Source of the DNA: Multifurca ochricompacta
Taxonomy: Eukaryota; Basidiomycota; Agaricomycetes; Russulales; Russulaceae
DNA length: 64,000 bases
Reading direction: 5' to 3'
NCBI GenBank assembly: GCA_022496185.1
Contig: WTXG01000003.1
Coordinates: 1,178,001 to 1,242,000 of the forward strand
In this document: positions 1 to 12,690 of the stretch, piece after piece
Numbering within the stretch: the stretch's first letter is position 1
How the letters are laid out: each line of letters opens with the position of its first letter
Notes under the pieces: model-generated
What the model was told of the DNA's origin: nothing
The model's database searches: none
What the model saw: the letters and a program-made list of their open reading frames with translations, nothing else
Position numbers and translations under genes: made by a program

Positions 1-2
1 AT

Positions 3-1009
3 GTCCACTCTCAGCCGCCGAATGCCTCTCCCACGCCAATTCACATTCCTGAATGCCTAGCCATTCCCATTGTCAACGTTTCCCGCGAGCTCGGTATAGC
101 ACCCGTTCTGACCTTCGCCGATACAGTTTTGTGGAATGCCAAACCGGCAGATTCACAGCTGCCTATGTCAGCCAACAACATTTCGTTGGTGCACACCTTT
201 TCCAGTACCGACACAGAGAGGAATTATCACATAGTGTCGGCGAAAGCAGAACTTCGGGGAGTGGAGATACTACGCATTATCGAAGACTACGCGCAATTGT
301 CCGATGTCGCGGACCTACACACCGTCTCTAAAACGGCAAGAGATCTCAGGCGACTGGTGACTGTAGTGCAAGACTTGACAGACATAATGCAGAATGTGAA
401 AGATACTGCCGACCCGTATGGCTTCTACTGGGAAGTTAGACCGTGGTTCCGCGGAAGTGATTGCGGCGCTTCCAGGTGGATATACGACGGTGTCCCAGAG
501 TCAGACTCCTTGGACCTCGGTGGGCCTTCGGCGGGCCAAAGCACTGTGATGCACGCAATAGATGTTTTCTTGGATGTTGACCACAGACTGCAAGACAAGA
601 GGTTCCAGCGCCTTCGGAGGAGAATAAGAAAGCGGACAGGGGCTTCATGGAACGCATGAGACGCTATATGCCCGGGAGTCATCAAGCCTATCTCAGAGAT
701 CTCGCGGCGCTTCCTGTTCCGATTCGATCGTTGGCTAAAACATCTCCGTTGCTACGGGAGTCATACGATCTAGCCATTCTGGCTTTGAAGAAGTTCCGGG
801 ATATGCACATGCGGATCGCCTGCCTTTACATCATCTCCATGGCAAAAACAACGCCACCTGGTACCCCTGAAGAGGGGTTAGAACGGCAAGGAACGCAGCA
901 GAAAGGTCCAGCGAAAGGTACCGGAGGTAGCCATGTTTCTTCGCTACTCAAAGCAGGAAGGGACGCGACGAACCGTGCCTTGTTGAAACCACCATCCATG
1001 ACACCGTGA
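3..1009 (+). CDS. Indoleamine 2,3-dioxygenase, 5' end cut by window
   Basis: Heme enzyme that opens the indole ring of tryptophan to N-formylkynurenine, the first step of the kynurenine route to NAD. The window starts inside the gene: an open frame runs from base 3 and already matches the family (VSRELGIAPVLTFADTVLW). Further family motifs follow: PWFRGSD, the GPSAGQS loop near the heme, FLDVDH, MRRYMPGSHQAYL, and FRDMHMRIACLYI whose His is the expected proximal heme ligand, then the C-terminal GTGGSHVSSLLKAGRD. The frame jumps near 584: the upstream frame ends in a stop at 657-659, while MERMRRYMP is in another frame. One extra C at 584 joins them, so I read this as a sequencing error rather than a real stop. 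The N-terminal third lies outside the window. Identity is firm; completeness cannot be judged. Confidence 0.9.
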
Positions 1010-1112
1010 CCGTGGGAAGGGAGGTATTTGTGCTAGATTACTTTATATTACCTAATTGATTATGTCATCGTCGCGTCGCGGGTCGCGCAATTGTTTATTT
1101 GTTATTTGTTTG

Positions 1113-1150
1113 ACTTTTTGACCTTGACCTTGACCTTGACCTTGACTTTG
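1113..1150. repeat. TTGACC tandem repeat before RPA1
   Basis: About six imperfect copies of the hexamer TTGACC/TTGACT lie 35-70 bp upstream of the RPA1 start codon, followed by AACCTC repeats up to the ATG. Whether it is promoter or just low-complexity 5'UTR cannot be told from the sequence. Confidence 0.7.
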
Positions 1151-1184
1151 ATCCCCTTAACCCCTCAACCTCAACCTCAACGTC

Positions 1185-3427
1185 ATGAGTAACGACAATA
1201 GATTATCAGAGGGTATCTGTCAAAGGCTCAACTCAGGTGATAAAGATGATGAACCTCTCTGGAATTCTAAGCCTACTCTTCAGTTCCTTTCCATAAAAAA
1301 GGTCGTTGCCGTCAACAATAACGACCCCTCCAATAATCCTGGTTCTACAACCGCTGACAGATATAGAATTATAATCTCAGACGGCCTGCATTTCTTGCAA
1401 GCTATGCTCGCTACACAACTGAATTATCTTGTTGAAGAAGATCTTATCACCAAGAACACTTTAGCTGTCATCGAAACTATGTCCTGTCAGCACATTCTAG
1501 ACAAGCGGTCCGTCTGTCGTTTATCTCTATCATGACCAAAACCTCACGGCAGAATTATAGACTCGTGATTCTTCTTAGTCTCAGAGTATTGCAAAGGGAG
1601 TCACCAAAAATCGGCAACCCCGCCCCTCTCACCATGACACCACCGCAGCCGAAGACGGATGGTGTCTCTTCCCCTGGCACAGTAGCGTCAGTATCATCTT
1701 CTACTGTACCTCAATCGCATAATCAGCAAGCCGGGAATCGTACCAACCCTATTTATCCCATCGTTGCTCTTACGCCTTACCAAAATAATTGGCGTATCAA
1801 AGCTCGAGTGGTGCAGAAGAGTGACATAAGACACTATTCCAACCAGCGAGGCGAAGGTCGATTCTTTAGCGTGACATTCATGGATGAGTCGGGGGAGATC
1901 AAAGGCACTGCCTGGAACGCCGTGGTAGATGACCTATATGAAAAGCTCCGGGAAAATCATGTCTACTTAGTCTCCAAGGCTCGTGTCAACCTTGCGAAGA
2001 AAAAGTTTTCCACCGTGTCAAACGATTACGAACTGAGTCTTGATCGTGGCACTGAGATTGAAGAGGTGTGTTGCTCACGGCATCCCCTTTTGACCGCTAA
2101 TTGACACAAATTCAGTGCCACGATGCCGATGCTCCTGTCATCCGCTATAATTTTGTAAATCTCTCAGGCTTACAGGATCTTCAGAAAGAGGCTATCTGTG
2201 GTATATTTTTCAACTTGCCATCATAGGATCAGTAATTCACCCCTAAATGGCAGACGTTGTCGTCGTCGTAAAAGAAGTTAGCGATTTGTCCGAAATCAAT
2301 ACAAGGAACAATAAAGTGGTACGTCCCTTGGCTAAGTAGCATATCGGGTGGTAGTTTCTTCATGGACGAGGCGTATCCAGACGCAAAAGCGTGACCTTGT
2401 TGTGGTGGACAATTCAGGGTTTTCTGTGCGGCTCACGTTATGGGGCAAGCAAGCAGAGCAATTCAACACTTTACCTGACTCAGTCATTGCTTTCAAAGGC
2501 GTTCGAGTCAACGATTTTAATGGCAGGTATTTCCCGCAATCTCCAGGCCTTCCTAATTCTGCTATGCTTCAGGCCGGTCTTTGTCTCTTCTGAGCTCTGG
2601 TGCCATGACTATTGGCCCCGATATTCCAGAGGCGCACACTCTGAAGGGCTGGTATATGGATGGGGGCGCTCAAGCATCTTTCAACTCGCACACTCAGGCT
2701 AGATCGTTATCTGGGCCTGGTGGGACAATCAACCGCAGTGACATGCGAACGATAAACGACGTTAGGGAGGCTCAGCTTGGCATGTCTGACAAGCCTGACT
2801 TCTTTTCAACTCGTGCTACCATCATGCACATCAAGACTGATAATATTTTGTATCCTGCCTGCCCTACCCCGCAGTGCAACAAAAAAGTGACTGAGAGTCA
2901 CGATGGCTGGAGGTGTGAAAAATGTGACCGCAGCTTCGAAAAGCCAGAGTATCGGTCAGTTCACCTTGAATTCTCTTGCCTGACTTAACGATGCGAAGAT
3001 CTCGTCTGCAGGTACATTATTTCAATGGCTGTTGGCGATCATACCGGCCAGATATGGCTTTCTGGCTTCAACGATGTAGGAAGCACCCTTTTAGTATGAC
3101 TGGCAATGAACTTCACAGCATCCAGGTATGTTGGTAGACACGCGACATATCGCAAAATCTTTGATTTTTCGTAGGAGGAAAATGCTGCCAAGGCCAATCA
3201 TATTATACATAGCGCTACCTGCAACATGTATAGCTTTGCTTGCAAGGCCTCCCAACATTCATTCAACGTAAGTGAATCCACCCGAAACCCAACTGAAAAA
3301 TCTTATTTTGTTTCATATATAGGATCAAAATCGCGTGCGATATGGTATCCAGAGGATGCAGCCACTTGATTACCTCGCAGAGTCTCGTTCACTCATCGAG
3401 CTCCTTCATTCTGCCTTGGCACGGTGA
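1185..3427 (+). CDS. RFA1: Replication protein A large subunit (RPA70)
   Basis: Single-stranded DNA-binding subunit of the nuclear RPA trimer, used in replication, repair and recombination. Seen in order: an N-terminal RPA domain (from about residue 10), a linker with KIGNPAPL, OB fold A (IYPIVALTPYQNNWRIKARV), OB fold B (RLTLWGKQAEQFNTLP), and OB fold C holding a C4 zinc finger (CPTPQCNKKV, then WRCEKCDRS). The C-terminus is DQNRVRYGIQRMQPLDYLAE to a TGA at 3425. At least six short introns are needed, for example 1510-1552 and the one ending at 2572. The splice around 2321-2360 does not keep frame in an obvious way and may hold a base error. The start is the first ATG in frame with the N-terminal domain. 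It converges with the next gene, with 175 bp between stops. Confidence 0.93.
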
Positions 3428-3602
3428 GATAATGTCGTTAGTACCAATGGCATCGGTTATCCGCCTTAGTTCATCATGTATAGTAGCGTGGCGTGCTTGA
3501 ATGACCTGATCATTGACATGTTATCGTGAGGTATACAGTCTCGTGTAAGGAGTAGCAGCATCTTACGGCGTTGTGAATGTCAACGAAAAGGTTACCATGG
3601 TG

Positions 3603-6600
3603 TCATGGTGGGTCTAGAGGGTAATGATAGAGCCGCCTCAGGATTTGCCAGGTAATCGTCAGGCCACGGTTGACAGTGTCTAAGACTTGCTCCCTCGTGA
3701 ACGGGAGTTCGAACCGGATTGGCCAGAGCAATGGGAGACGTTGCGCTGGAAGGAGCGCATTGTACTCTCCGTGCGCGGACGTGTCGCCTGATGGGGGCCG
3801 CCCACGGTCGTGTGGGATTGAGGATGGAGAAGTAATGTCAATCATGGTAACAGATGCTGGCGTGAGATGTGTTGGTGCGCCGGAAGCAAGTGGCATCGAA
3901 TCTGAGACCCACTCAGCATCCGCACTTGTGCCTGTGATGCGGCTCAGGACCGTTGCTGTGACAGTGACCGAGGGCTCAACGTTTGCCCTAGTGGATCCAG
4001 GAGTGCCGCATCGCTCTAAAGAAGTACGAAGCCGCCCCAGATCATTGCGCAATCCGAGAAAAAGTATGATTAAAAAGATGGAGAAGACGGTCGGGGCTAT
4101 ATAAGCTGACACTCGGAGGAAGGCGGGTGTTGGTGGCCAGGGTGGCGCCCCAAGACTGCGCCGGCGAGGAAGGATATGGATGCGAAGTTGAGAGTAGAAA
4201 AACTCTCCCAAGTCAAACTGTCGCAGCCTGTGGCGATCGCCGGATATGTGCTGGTGTCCCAGGTTCGATTGGAGGGAGGCTATTTCAAAGCCTAGACGAA
4301 GAGTGAGGCTTCGGATCCAGGCGCGACATACGTATGACATACCTAAGGGGATCTCAACATCCACTTGAAGTCGGCCGACAGGGATACTAAAAGCAGGGAG
4401 GATGACGTCGATATTGGAACCAGTCTTTGCGCACTCTTTACCCTTGCCCTTCCTCTCGGAGTCGTTATGTTGTTTGACAATGTACGTGATTTCTACCGAT
4501 CCCCCGTTAGGTTCTCCCACGTGAACGCGTCCCCAAGTTTCCCATTCTTTTCCGCTCATCTGTTCAAACACGAGGGCAGAACCCGCAGCCGACTCAGTCT
4601 TTGCCATTGCAGTGGTTTCAAATTTGACGGGTACGCCCTCTAGGCTTGCGGACACTATCTGGACGTGGACGGGACCCAATAAGCCTTTGTCCGTGCTCTG
4701 GGGTGAAGAAACCTGTCCCAGCCCAAAGTCTAGCCATTCATTCTCCACGTCCGCAAGGGCGGGCAGTCTTACGCAGACTGCGTATGCGCGTGGCAAGGAT
4801 ACACCTCCGGGAGACAGAGGGGTCACTGTAGCGTGGACGTACGGAATCATGAGTGGGCCATCTCGTATTGGCTTCAGAGCTGCATGCAGCGACTTGTGTA
4901 ACGCAGAAGATGACACGGCACGATGCAGGTCTGGTGTGCGTGGGTGATTCGTCAGGCGACCGGGGGTATTAACGTCATCTCGTCGATCGCGTCGCGTGGC
5001 GAGTGGAGAAGATATTAGGGCACGTGAAAACGGATGCAAACGAAGAGCGACACGACCGCCGTGTGAACTGACTCGAGTGCGTGAGCCACGTGCTAGTTCA
5101 GCCTTCCGCGCCTTTGGATCTGAAGAAGAGTATACGTCGAGGGCTTCCGCCGAGGCATCCATGTTGTTGTACGCGGTCGTTTCGAGTCTTTCATTGTCCG
5201 CTGCAAGAACGCGAAAGCGCGGGAGTGAAATCACTAGTCCGTGCGATTCATTATCCACATCAGAGGTGTGAGGAGATCCATCTTGCGCTACGGGAGATAA
5301 GGGGCTTCTTGGGGTGACAAGGACAATACCCTTAATTGAGAATGTGAAGATATTCTTATTGGGAGGGAGCAAGTCGTTGATGTTGAGGTGCAAGGTGATA
5401 GGCATGGACGGCAGATGCATTCCTGGCTCTGATTGCGCAACAGAAGACGTCCTGGTGGGCTCTCTTGTATCGTTGTCCGTCGTTGTATAGAAAACGGACG
5501 ATAAGCCAGTCTCCGAGCCGGGCGTCGTTGGTGCACTCTCGAAGGAATAGTCAGGAACGTTCGGAAGGGGTAGCGAAGCACGCAGCAGTGACGATGTCGA
5601 GGAAATGGAGCTCTGTCTGGATGGGGTATGCCCATTTAGCGTCATGGGGGTGGATAGATTTGATGGGATGGTCATCGTGGGCATGTCCAGCCTTTCGATA
5701 GGCGGGTGTTCGGCGCCCACTACCTCATGTCCGGTATATCCAGGACCACCTAGTACATCCCAGCCGGACTGATTTTCTGATGCCCAGCTCACGTCGCAAC
5801 CCCTCGCCTCAAGTCCTACGTCCATGCCCAGAAGAGTAGCGACTCCTGGATACCAGACACCCTGACAGGCTCCTTTGTAGTCCAATTGGACCAGTACGCC
5901 TTCCTTGGCAGTAATTCTGTCGCGGCCACGTCCCAATATAGTGCACAGCATCTCCCCGCGCACATCCGCAACCCCAACTCGGCGACGGCCCCCACGAGAG
6001 TCGGTTTCGATGCTCCGCACCGGAGTTGCCCAACGTACACGAATGCGCTCGGTGCTGGGAAATGTACCCTGGATGCCGAAGCCATCAGAAAAGCCAGGTG
6101 CACTTGCAGAATCACTGCTTTCGTCGTCGGCAAAGTGTTGATACTGATAGGTAGAACGCCGAGGGTTCGCCGTGCGTGTGACATGTGGATCTGCGGTCAT
6201 GTCCCATGAGGGAGAATCAGAGTCACCTTCACCTGAGGAAAGAGACTGGAAGGATGAAGCGGTGGAAGAATCTGGCGGGAATATGCGCAATTTGAGGGTA
6301 TTGGAGAGGCAACGCGGTGTAGGAATGGAGAGCTTTGGAGAAAAAGTTGATTTGTTGACTTAACACTGCATTGGAACACTCAAGGAAAACTTACTAGCCA
6401 AGGAGCTCGCTGGGGGCGGGCCAGGTATGGCACCATCATACTGATGCCGGCCATGAAAAGAAGCGCGTTCTTCTCGCTAATTGACCCCCGTCTCCCCCTT
6501 AATTTTGTCGGCAATGGCGTATAGTCTCCTGCATTATCCAATCTGCTACCCAACTTGAAGAGAGGTGGTAATTCAGTAGGAAGGACAAATGAAACTTGAT

Positions 6601-7233
6601 ATCCGCTAACGAGGATGTGGCCGGTATATTTCTCTTCCAAAGGTAGTACATCTGCATCGCTTGATGGTGAAGGCGAAGAAATTAAGCGAGAAGACAAATT
6701 AGGCTGTTGATCAAACAGAGTGAGATAGGAATGAGGAGAGCGAGCAGGGAGATTCAAGGCACGAGCAGCGTTGTGAAGGAGCGGTGAGGATGCTGATGAG
6801 AAATTGTAAGGGACGGAAGAAGGATCTAGAGGATGCACTTCTGACTCCAAGATTTTCACGTTTTCCTCTGGAAAGCGGATAAGCAGTTGGACTCTTGTCG
6901 GTCAGTACACAACGTGAATACGAGCCTTTAAATATTGAAATTGCGGTTCCAGGTACAATGTTGTCTAGTGGGAGAGTGAGCTTCAGGATTAAGATGAAAT
7001 GTGATGTGGATGAGAGACAGAAATATATCATTCGGTAGACGACACACCTTCATGTAAATTTTGATAGGCACACTTTCGGCTTTCTTTGCATTTCCTTCAA
7101 TTGCCAAGCGAGTAACGATATTCAGCCGTTGCGTTTGAGGGCCAAGAACAGTGCTAGGTGACGTTGCCGAAAGTGGGGGACTATTGGTTCGGGAAAGCCT
7201 TGGGGTATAAGGAGTAGTAGATATGCTGGTCAT
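3603..7233 (-). CDS. Large unknown membrane protein, about 1,200 aa
   Basis: I do not recognise a characterised family. Four exons join cleanly: 7233 to about 7050, then LTLPLDNIVPGTAISIFK, then a 155-codon exon ending at 6395, then an exon from 6332 to the stop at 3605. The last exon has no ATG at its head (its first candidate is TTG). The 62-nt intron 6333-6394 has a canonical GTAAGT donor and phase 0 on both sides, so the long C-terminal ORF belongs to this gene. Visible features: Ser/Thr/Pro-rich low-complexity stretches in the middle, a conserved-looking FMAGISMMVPYLARP segment, and one strong hydrophobic segment near the C-terminus (APTVFSIFLIILFLGL). The protein may be a single-pass membrane protein with a large soluble N-terminal part. 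It is divergent from the insulysin gene. Confidence 0.75.
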
Positions 7234-7389
7234 TATTGTCACTCCCGGTGGAGGGAGGGGTTGGTTGGTAAGAGTAAGAGAGACGCGTAAAGTGATCTCA
7301 ACAGAACAGAGCCAGCCACAAACGCGCCGTCATGTGATGTGATGTAACAGACACAGACACAGACAGACATAAACAAACGCAAATGAAAA

Positions 7390-7437
7390 CTGATTTGATT
7401 TGATTTGATTTGATTCGATTCGATTTGATTTGATTCA
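7390..7437. repeat. TTTGA pentanucleotide repeat in divergent promoter
   Basis: Nine or so head-to-tail copies of TTTGA/TTCGA sit in the space between the unknown membrane protein gene (-) and the insulysin gene (+). A CA-rich stretch (ACAGACACAGACAC) lies just before it. The sequence suggests a length-variable microsatellite; no transcription factor site is claimed. Confidence 0.85.
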
Positions 7438-7532
7438 AGAAAAGCGCTCATCGGAACGGTACTCACGTACTCACTTTGCTGGCGCTGGCAGTGCTGGCAG
7501 TTAACTGGCTGGCAACTAATTGTGCCATAGTT

Positions 7533-10500
7533 ATGCCACCCCGCGTCACTTTTTTTAATTCTCGCTCTCTCTCTCGCTCTCTCATCCCTTCCACCATCAC
7601 TATTGTCTCGCATCTGAATCCCATACCCAAACGTCTCCCCCGTCTGCTTTCAACAATGGCAACCGATCTCGGGTCTCTTCAGGACGCTCAGCACTGGCAC
7701 CACCTCACTCCACCCAACGCAGCCCCTTACTGGCTTTATACTAGACCGATACAAAAGTCTCAGCAGGATGACCGTGAATACAGGCTGATCCGACTCGATA
7801 ATGGCCTGCAAGCTATGTTAGTACATGATGCAAAAGCCGACAAAGCCGCCGCCAGCTTGGATGTCGCCGTTGGTCACTTACATGATCCCGTGAGTACTCC
7901 TTATTGACCTCGGTCCGTCAATAACCATCGCTAAACCCAATCTGTTCTAATAGGATGACATGCCTGGGCTCGCGCATTTCTGCGAACACCTTTTATTCAT
8001 GGTACTTCGCCCTCTCAAATAGATAACGCAGTACATCTCACCCCACACTGCGTCAGGGAACTGAACAGTTTCCCAAAGAAAACGAGTACTCCGAAGTACG
8101 CCTTTGAAACGCCTTTCCGATGTCTCTGACAATTTCCCAGTTCCTTTCCAGAAACAATGGTTCCTCAAACGCCTTTACGGCATCCACCAATACCAATTAT
8201 TACTTCAACGTAGCAACAACTGCCCTAGCTGGTGCACTTGAACGTTTCTCTGGCTTTTTCCACTCTCCCTTGTTTGCACCGTCAGGTACCGTCCGCGAAT
8301 TGAACGCAGTGGACTCCGAACATAAGAAGAATCATCAGAATGATATCTGGCGTATTTATCAAGTCAATAAACATCTCACAAAACCAGGTCATGTATGGAG
8401 CAAATTTGGGAGCGGGAACAAAGGGAGTTTGACGAGCGCAGCGCGAGAGTTGATGCAAGACGATTCTAAGAAGAAGGGCGTCAATATCTCAAGAGATAAA
8501 GAAACATTCCCTGTTTATTCATCCCTCCCATCCCCATCGTCCGTAAGTTCCGCTTCGACTCTGGAATCCAGTGACGATGGTGGTGTCGTTGGCCGGGAGA
8601 CCCGCCGCCGCCTTGTTGAATGGTGGAGCAAGGAGTATTGTGCTAGTCGGATGAGGCTGTGCGTCATTGGAAAAGGTGATACTCGACATCCATTCTCGGC
8701 TCCGCCTCTCTAACATAGATCGAGTAGATCCCCTAGATCATTTGTCTGACCTGGTTGTCAGTTTGTTCTCGCCTATACCCAATCGTGGTCAGATCCCCTT
8801 GCCTTCGATCCCCGATCACCCCTTTGGCCCTGACGAGAAAGGCGTACGTTCTACCGTTACCGTGTTTCTATATGGCCGTCTAAAGCTGTTTTGACGGCAG
8901 ACCTTGGTTTACATACAAACAATCATGGACTTCCATGCAATGGAAATATCGTTTCCGATAGACGAACAGACCACTCATTGGCAGTTCAAGCCCGGTAGTT
9001 ACCTTGCGAATATAATCGGCCATGAAGGCGCCGGTTCGCTGCACTCATACTTGAAAGAGCGCGGCTGGATCACGACGTTGAGCACTGGTGTCCAAGATTT
9101 GGCACGCGGATTTGCTACCTTCAAAATCACACTTCATCTGTCACAGAATGGGTTCCGTGAGCCGACTCCTGACTCTTTTCTTTTCTTTGACTGACGTGTA
9201 TCGCCCCAGAAAATTATCGACAAGTCGCGATGGCCACGTTCAAATACATCTCCATGTTGCGATCAACTGATCTCAGTCCACCTCACCAGAAGGAGGTATC
9301 CACCCTGTCGAACATCCGCTTCCGCTTCTCAGAGAAGCGGCGTCCCGACGACTATGCGGTCTGGGTGGCTGACAAGCTCTCGTGGCCTGTACCCCGCGAA
9401 CTTGTCATCAAGGCACCCCAGGTTGTTTCTGAGTGGGACCCAGATGGTACCGCCCAAGCCGTGGCGTTTCACACCCTAGGAGGGTTGAGTGTGAGAAACA
9501 GTCGTATAGTGCTCATGGGGAAGAAAGAAGAGTTCGAGAGGATTATGGGTATCCAGCAATGGCAGACGGAGCCATGGTACGGGACACAGTACCGAGTCGA
9601 GCGGCAGGATGATGACTTCGTTCGAGAGGTGCGCCGACCATATTCTTCTTTTAAGACTTTGACTCTCATGGTCTTGCGCAGTCAGAAGGTTTAAACACCA
9701 TCGACGCGTTCCGTCTCCCTCTACCGAATGAGTTCATTCCTAAGCGATTGGATGTCGACAAGCGGGAGGTCACACAGGTACGCCTCAACAAACCTTTAGT
9801 TATATGCCTTGTCCAAAAAGGTCATGCACTCCCTTAGCCACAACCCCGTCCTCATCTGGTATATCAAAGTCCGCGCACGACTCTCTGGCACAAGAAGGAT
9901 GACCAGTTTTGGGTGCCCAAGGCTCGCGTTATCATTGAAATGCGCACGCCAGTTGCCAACGCGTCTCCCATCGCTTCCGTACTAACCAAGTACGTGAACC
10001 ACACCACTTGTAGCCACTCAAGCAGACAGCTGATCTTCGATGTAGACTATATGCCGTGCTTGTGACTGATGCCCTCAACGAGTACTCTTACGATGCAGAT
10101 TTGGCAGGTCTCACCTACTCCTTTGAAGCATCTTCGCTCGGCTTTTATGTCTCTGTTTCCGGGTACAACGATAAACTTCACGTTCTCCTACGGGATGTGC
10201 TCGGAAAGGCCAAATGCCTGGAGGTTCGTGTGGACAGGCTAGAAGTTATGAAGGAAAAGGTGGGTGAGGCCCTACAAATTCCGTCAGGCAATTCATCAAC
10301 GCGCTCAATTTTCTTCGTACAGATCAAACGAGATTGGGAGAACTTTTTCCTCGGTCAAAGTTATCAATTATCGGATTATTATGGACGATATCTCATGAAC
10401 GAGAAGCAGTGGACTATCCTAGAGAAGTTACAAGTCCTTGGCTGTGAGCGTTCGAGTTCCTGACCTCCGAGAAGGAGATCTGATTATGTCCTTTGCGTTG

Positions 10501-11747
10501 CAGCTGTCACTTCTGCGCAAGTCCAACAGCACATAGAAGCGCTGTTGTCACAACTCGAAACCAGGATGCTTGTGGTTGGAAATATGTACAAGGATGAGGC
10601 TATCTACTTTGCAAAAATGACAGAAGAGATCATCCCGGCAGGTCCTATCCCAGACATCGGCCCTGTTGACCTATCATTACAACTCCCAGAAGGTGTGTCT
10701 TATAGCCCGTGCAATCGCCCATTCTGCGACATCATAATTTTTGTCAGGCTCCGATCATGTTTGGTCCTCCCCTGTTCCCAACCCCAATGAGCCAAATTCT
10801 GCCCTAACGTACTACGTTCATTATGGGTCGAAAGTGGATCGTCGCCTACGGGTCACAGCAGCGTTACTTACTCAAATACTATCGGAACCGGCCTTCGATA
10901 TCCTCCGCACAAAAGAGCAACTAGGCTATATTGTCGGAGCGAGTACGTGGACCACGCCGGGTGATAACGAGACGGGCCTGCGCATCGTCGTGCAGAGCGA
11001 ACGCGGGCCAGTGTATCTGGAGGAGCGTGTGGAAGCCTTTTTGGACCACATGAAAGGTGTCATTGAAAACATGACAGACGAGCAATTTGTGGAACAGAAG
11101 AACGGCCTCGAAAGAAAATGGCGGGAGGTGGTGAAGAACCTCAATGAAGAAGTCAGCAGATTTTGGGCGCAGATCGACTCAGGATATCTAGATTTTATGC
11201 GTCGTAAGCGTCTTCTTCATAAGATATCTGTACCTTGTCTAAACAACCCATAGACATCGAGGACGCTGAGTTTTTGGAGGCTGTCAGCAAGCATGACGTA
11301 TTGTCTTTGTTCCTCACCCGTGTCCATCCATTTTCCAAGACACGATCCAAGCTATCGATTCATGCACATGCGCAGAAGCCGCGACCGAAGCATGTCAGCC
11401 GCGCGGCCGCTGATGCCTTTGCACACCTCATACACGAGCATGGCATCCAGTTTGGGGACGCTGACTGGAACAGCTCGCTGTATGCAGATGGAGAACCAAC
11501 CGATGTCCAATTCATAGCTTTCTGGAAGAGTGTATTCGCCGAAGCCCCCGTCAAGACATCTGGAAAGATTTTCGCTTCGCTCTCCGACCTCATGGATCGC
11601 TTCCCTGCAGATAAGGACGCGCAAGGTTCACTGAAGGAGGGCGTTGTACATATCAACGAAATTTTGGCATTCAGAAAGTCTCTCAAAGTGTCCGAACACC
11701 CGAGGCCACTGGTGGTTTGGAATGACTTGCCGGCTTCGAGGTTCTGA
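7533..11747 (+). CDS. STE23: Insulysin-type zinc metallopeptidase (Ste23/IDE)
   Basis: M16A peptidase that degrades short peptides; yeast Ste23 matures a-factor pheromone and the human enzyme cleaves insulin. The inverted zinc motif HFCEH lies near 7975-7989, and the third zinc ligand is the Glu of NAVDSEHKKN in the next exon. Also seen are the family signatures SKFGSGNKGSL, HEGAGSLHSYLKERGW and LRTKEQLGYIVGAS, so both the catalytic half and the substrate-closing half are present. About 1,050 residues after removing roughly ten short introns, the normal family length. No frame break was found. Two in-frame starts exist: 7533, giving an Arg/Ser-rich leader, and 7656 (ACAATGG, a better context). 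The upstream one could add a mitochondrial presequence. Convergent with CKS1. Confidence 0.93.
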
Positions 11748-12141
11748 TTGTTACCCTGTAGCACCAGTTGTACCTTAGCATTAAATAAATAGACACGTTT
11801 GTATTAATGCCTTGTATGAGACGACTCGACGAAAGTTGTTCCGGTGAAGCACCCCTTGTTGAAAATTGGGTGACCTTTTCATGGATTGGCACTCCTTGCT
11901 AGCCTTTAGCGCGCAGACAATAACATATTACGTCATACGTAACATAATTATTATCAATTCATTATAGATCTGGGGCATGACTTTGACGTCTTGTGCAAGA
12001 CGTGAAGTAGGAATAAGATAGTAACACAGTGGGATCTAGAAAAACGAGGTGGCAGAAGTACACAGCAAATGCGAAAGCGGCGCGAAACGAGAGCCATGGG
12101 AGCTAATAGGCAAGGTGGACTAGAAAAAAAAACCGCATGTA
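11748..12141. other. Convergent 3' intergenic space
   Basis: Lies between the stop codons of insulysin (+) and CKS1 (-). AT-rich with TTAAATAAATAGA near 11780 that could serve as a poly(A) signal for the insulysin transcript. I see no ORF or RNA gene with support. Confidence 0.6.
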
Positions 12142-12690
12142 CTACTTTTTCCGACCATTCCTCGCAACACCTGCCTTATTTTGTGGCTGCCCATCGTAAG
12201 CCTGGGCCTGCTGTGCAGCTTGGTGCGGGTCGAAATTTTTTGCCCTGCGGAAGAGTAGCACATGTGGTTCAGGGGCTTCAGTGGGGCGGTGTCAGACGAC
12301 ATAAAGGGGGGCGGGGGCGACCAGTGAGCACGCACCATGAACTTCGTAATGCTCCCAGCCCAAGCTTTGAGTGATGCCGATGCCTCTCCATTCTGCTTCG
12401 GACAAGAGACGGAGAACCCCGGGATCGTCTGGATTGAAGTAGGTCTTAGGAATCATTTTGAACAATGGTTTCGGCAGGATAACATGTCGGTATTCATACT
12501 CGTCGTCGGCATAGCGGTCGGAATAATGAATGCTGGGGTCAACGGTCCATGAGGATGATTCGATCATAAGCGGCGTCTACACTCACTTTGCAATGTACTC
12601 TTTAATTTTCTCGGTTTCGGCCTCGGCCGCCTTCTGTTTTGCGAGTTGCTGCTGCTGCTGTTGAGTTTGTTGAGTTTGCTTGGAGGCCAT
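12142..12690 (-). CDS. CKS1: Cyclin-dependent kinase regulatory subunit CKS1
   Basis: Small adaptor that binds the cyclin-dependent kinase and docks phosphorylated substrates. Three exons fit exactly: 12587-12690, 12336-12532 and 12142-12275, with introns of 54 and 60 nt, giving 144 residues. The core reads [20 protein letters not shown], then [19 protein letters not shown] when the second intron is removed, so the family phosphate-binding and beta-hinge region (HAPEPH) is intact but split by that intron. The protein has a Gln-rich N-terminus (six Gln in a row) and a Gln/Ala-rich basic C-terminal tail of about 35 residues, longer than the human protein but usual in fungi. It shares a 244-bp divergent promoter with MER3. 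Confidence 0.95.

Noticed and set aside
584..660. IDO as a pseudogene because of the stop at 657
   Set aside because: Sequence on both sides is fully conserved including the heme ligand, and one base at a C position heals it, as in the other genes of this window.
3670..4104. 144-codon plus-strand frame over the unknown membrane protein
   Set aside because: Antisense to a much longer frame that is tied to upstream exons by a phase-correct intron.
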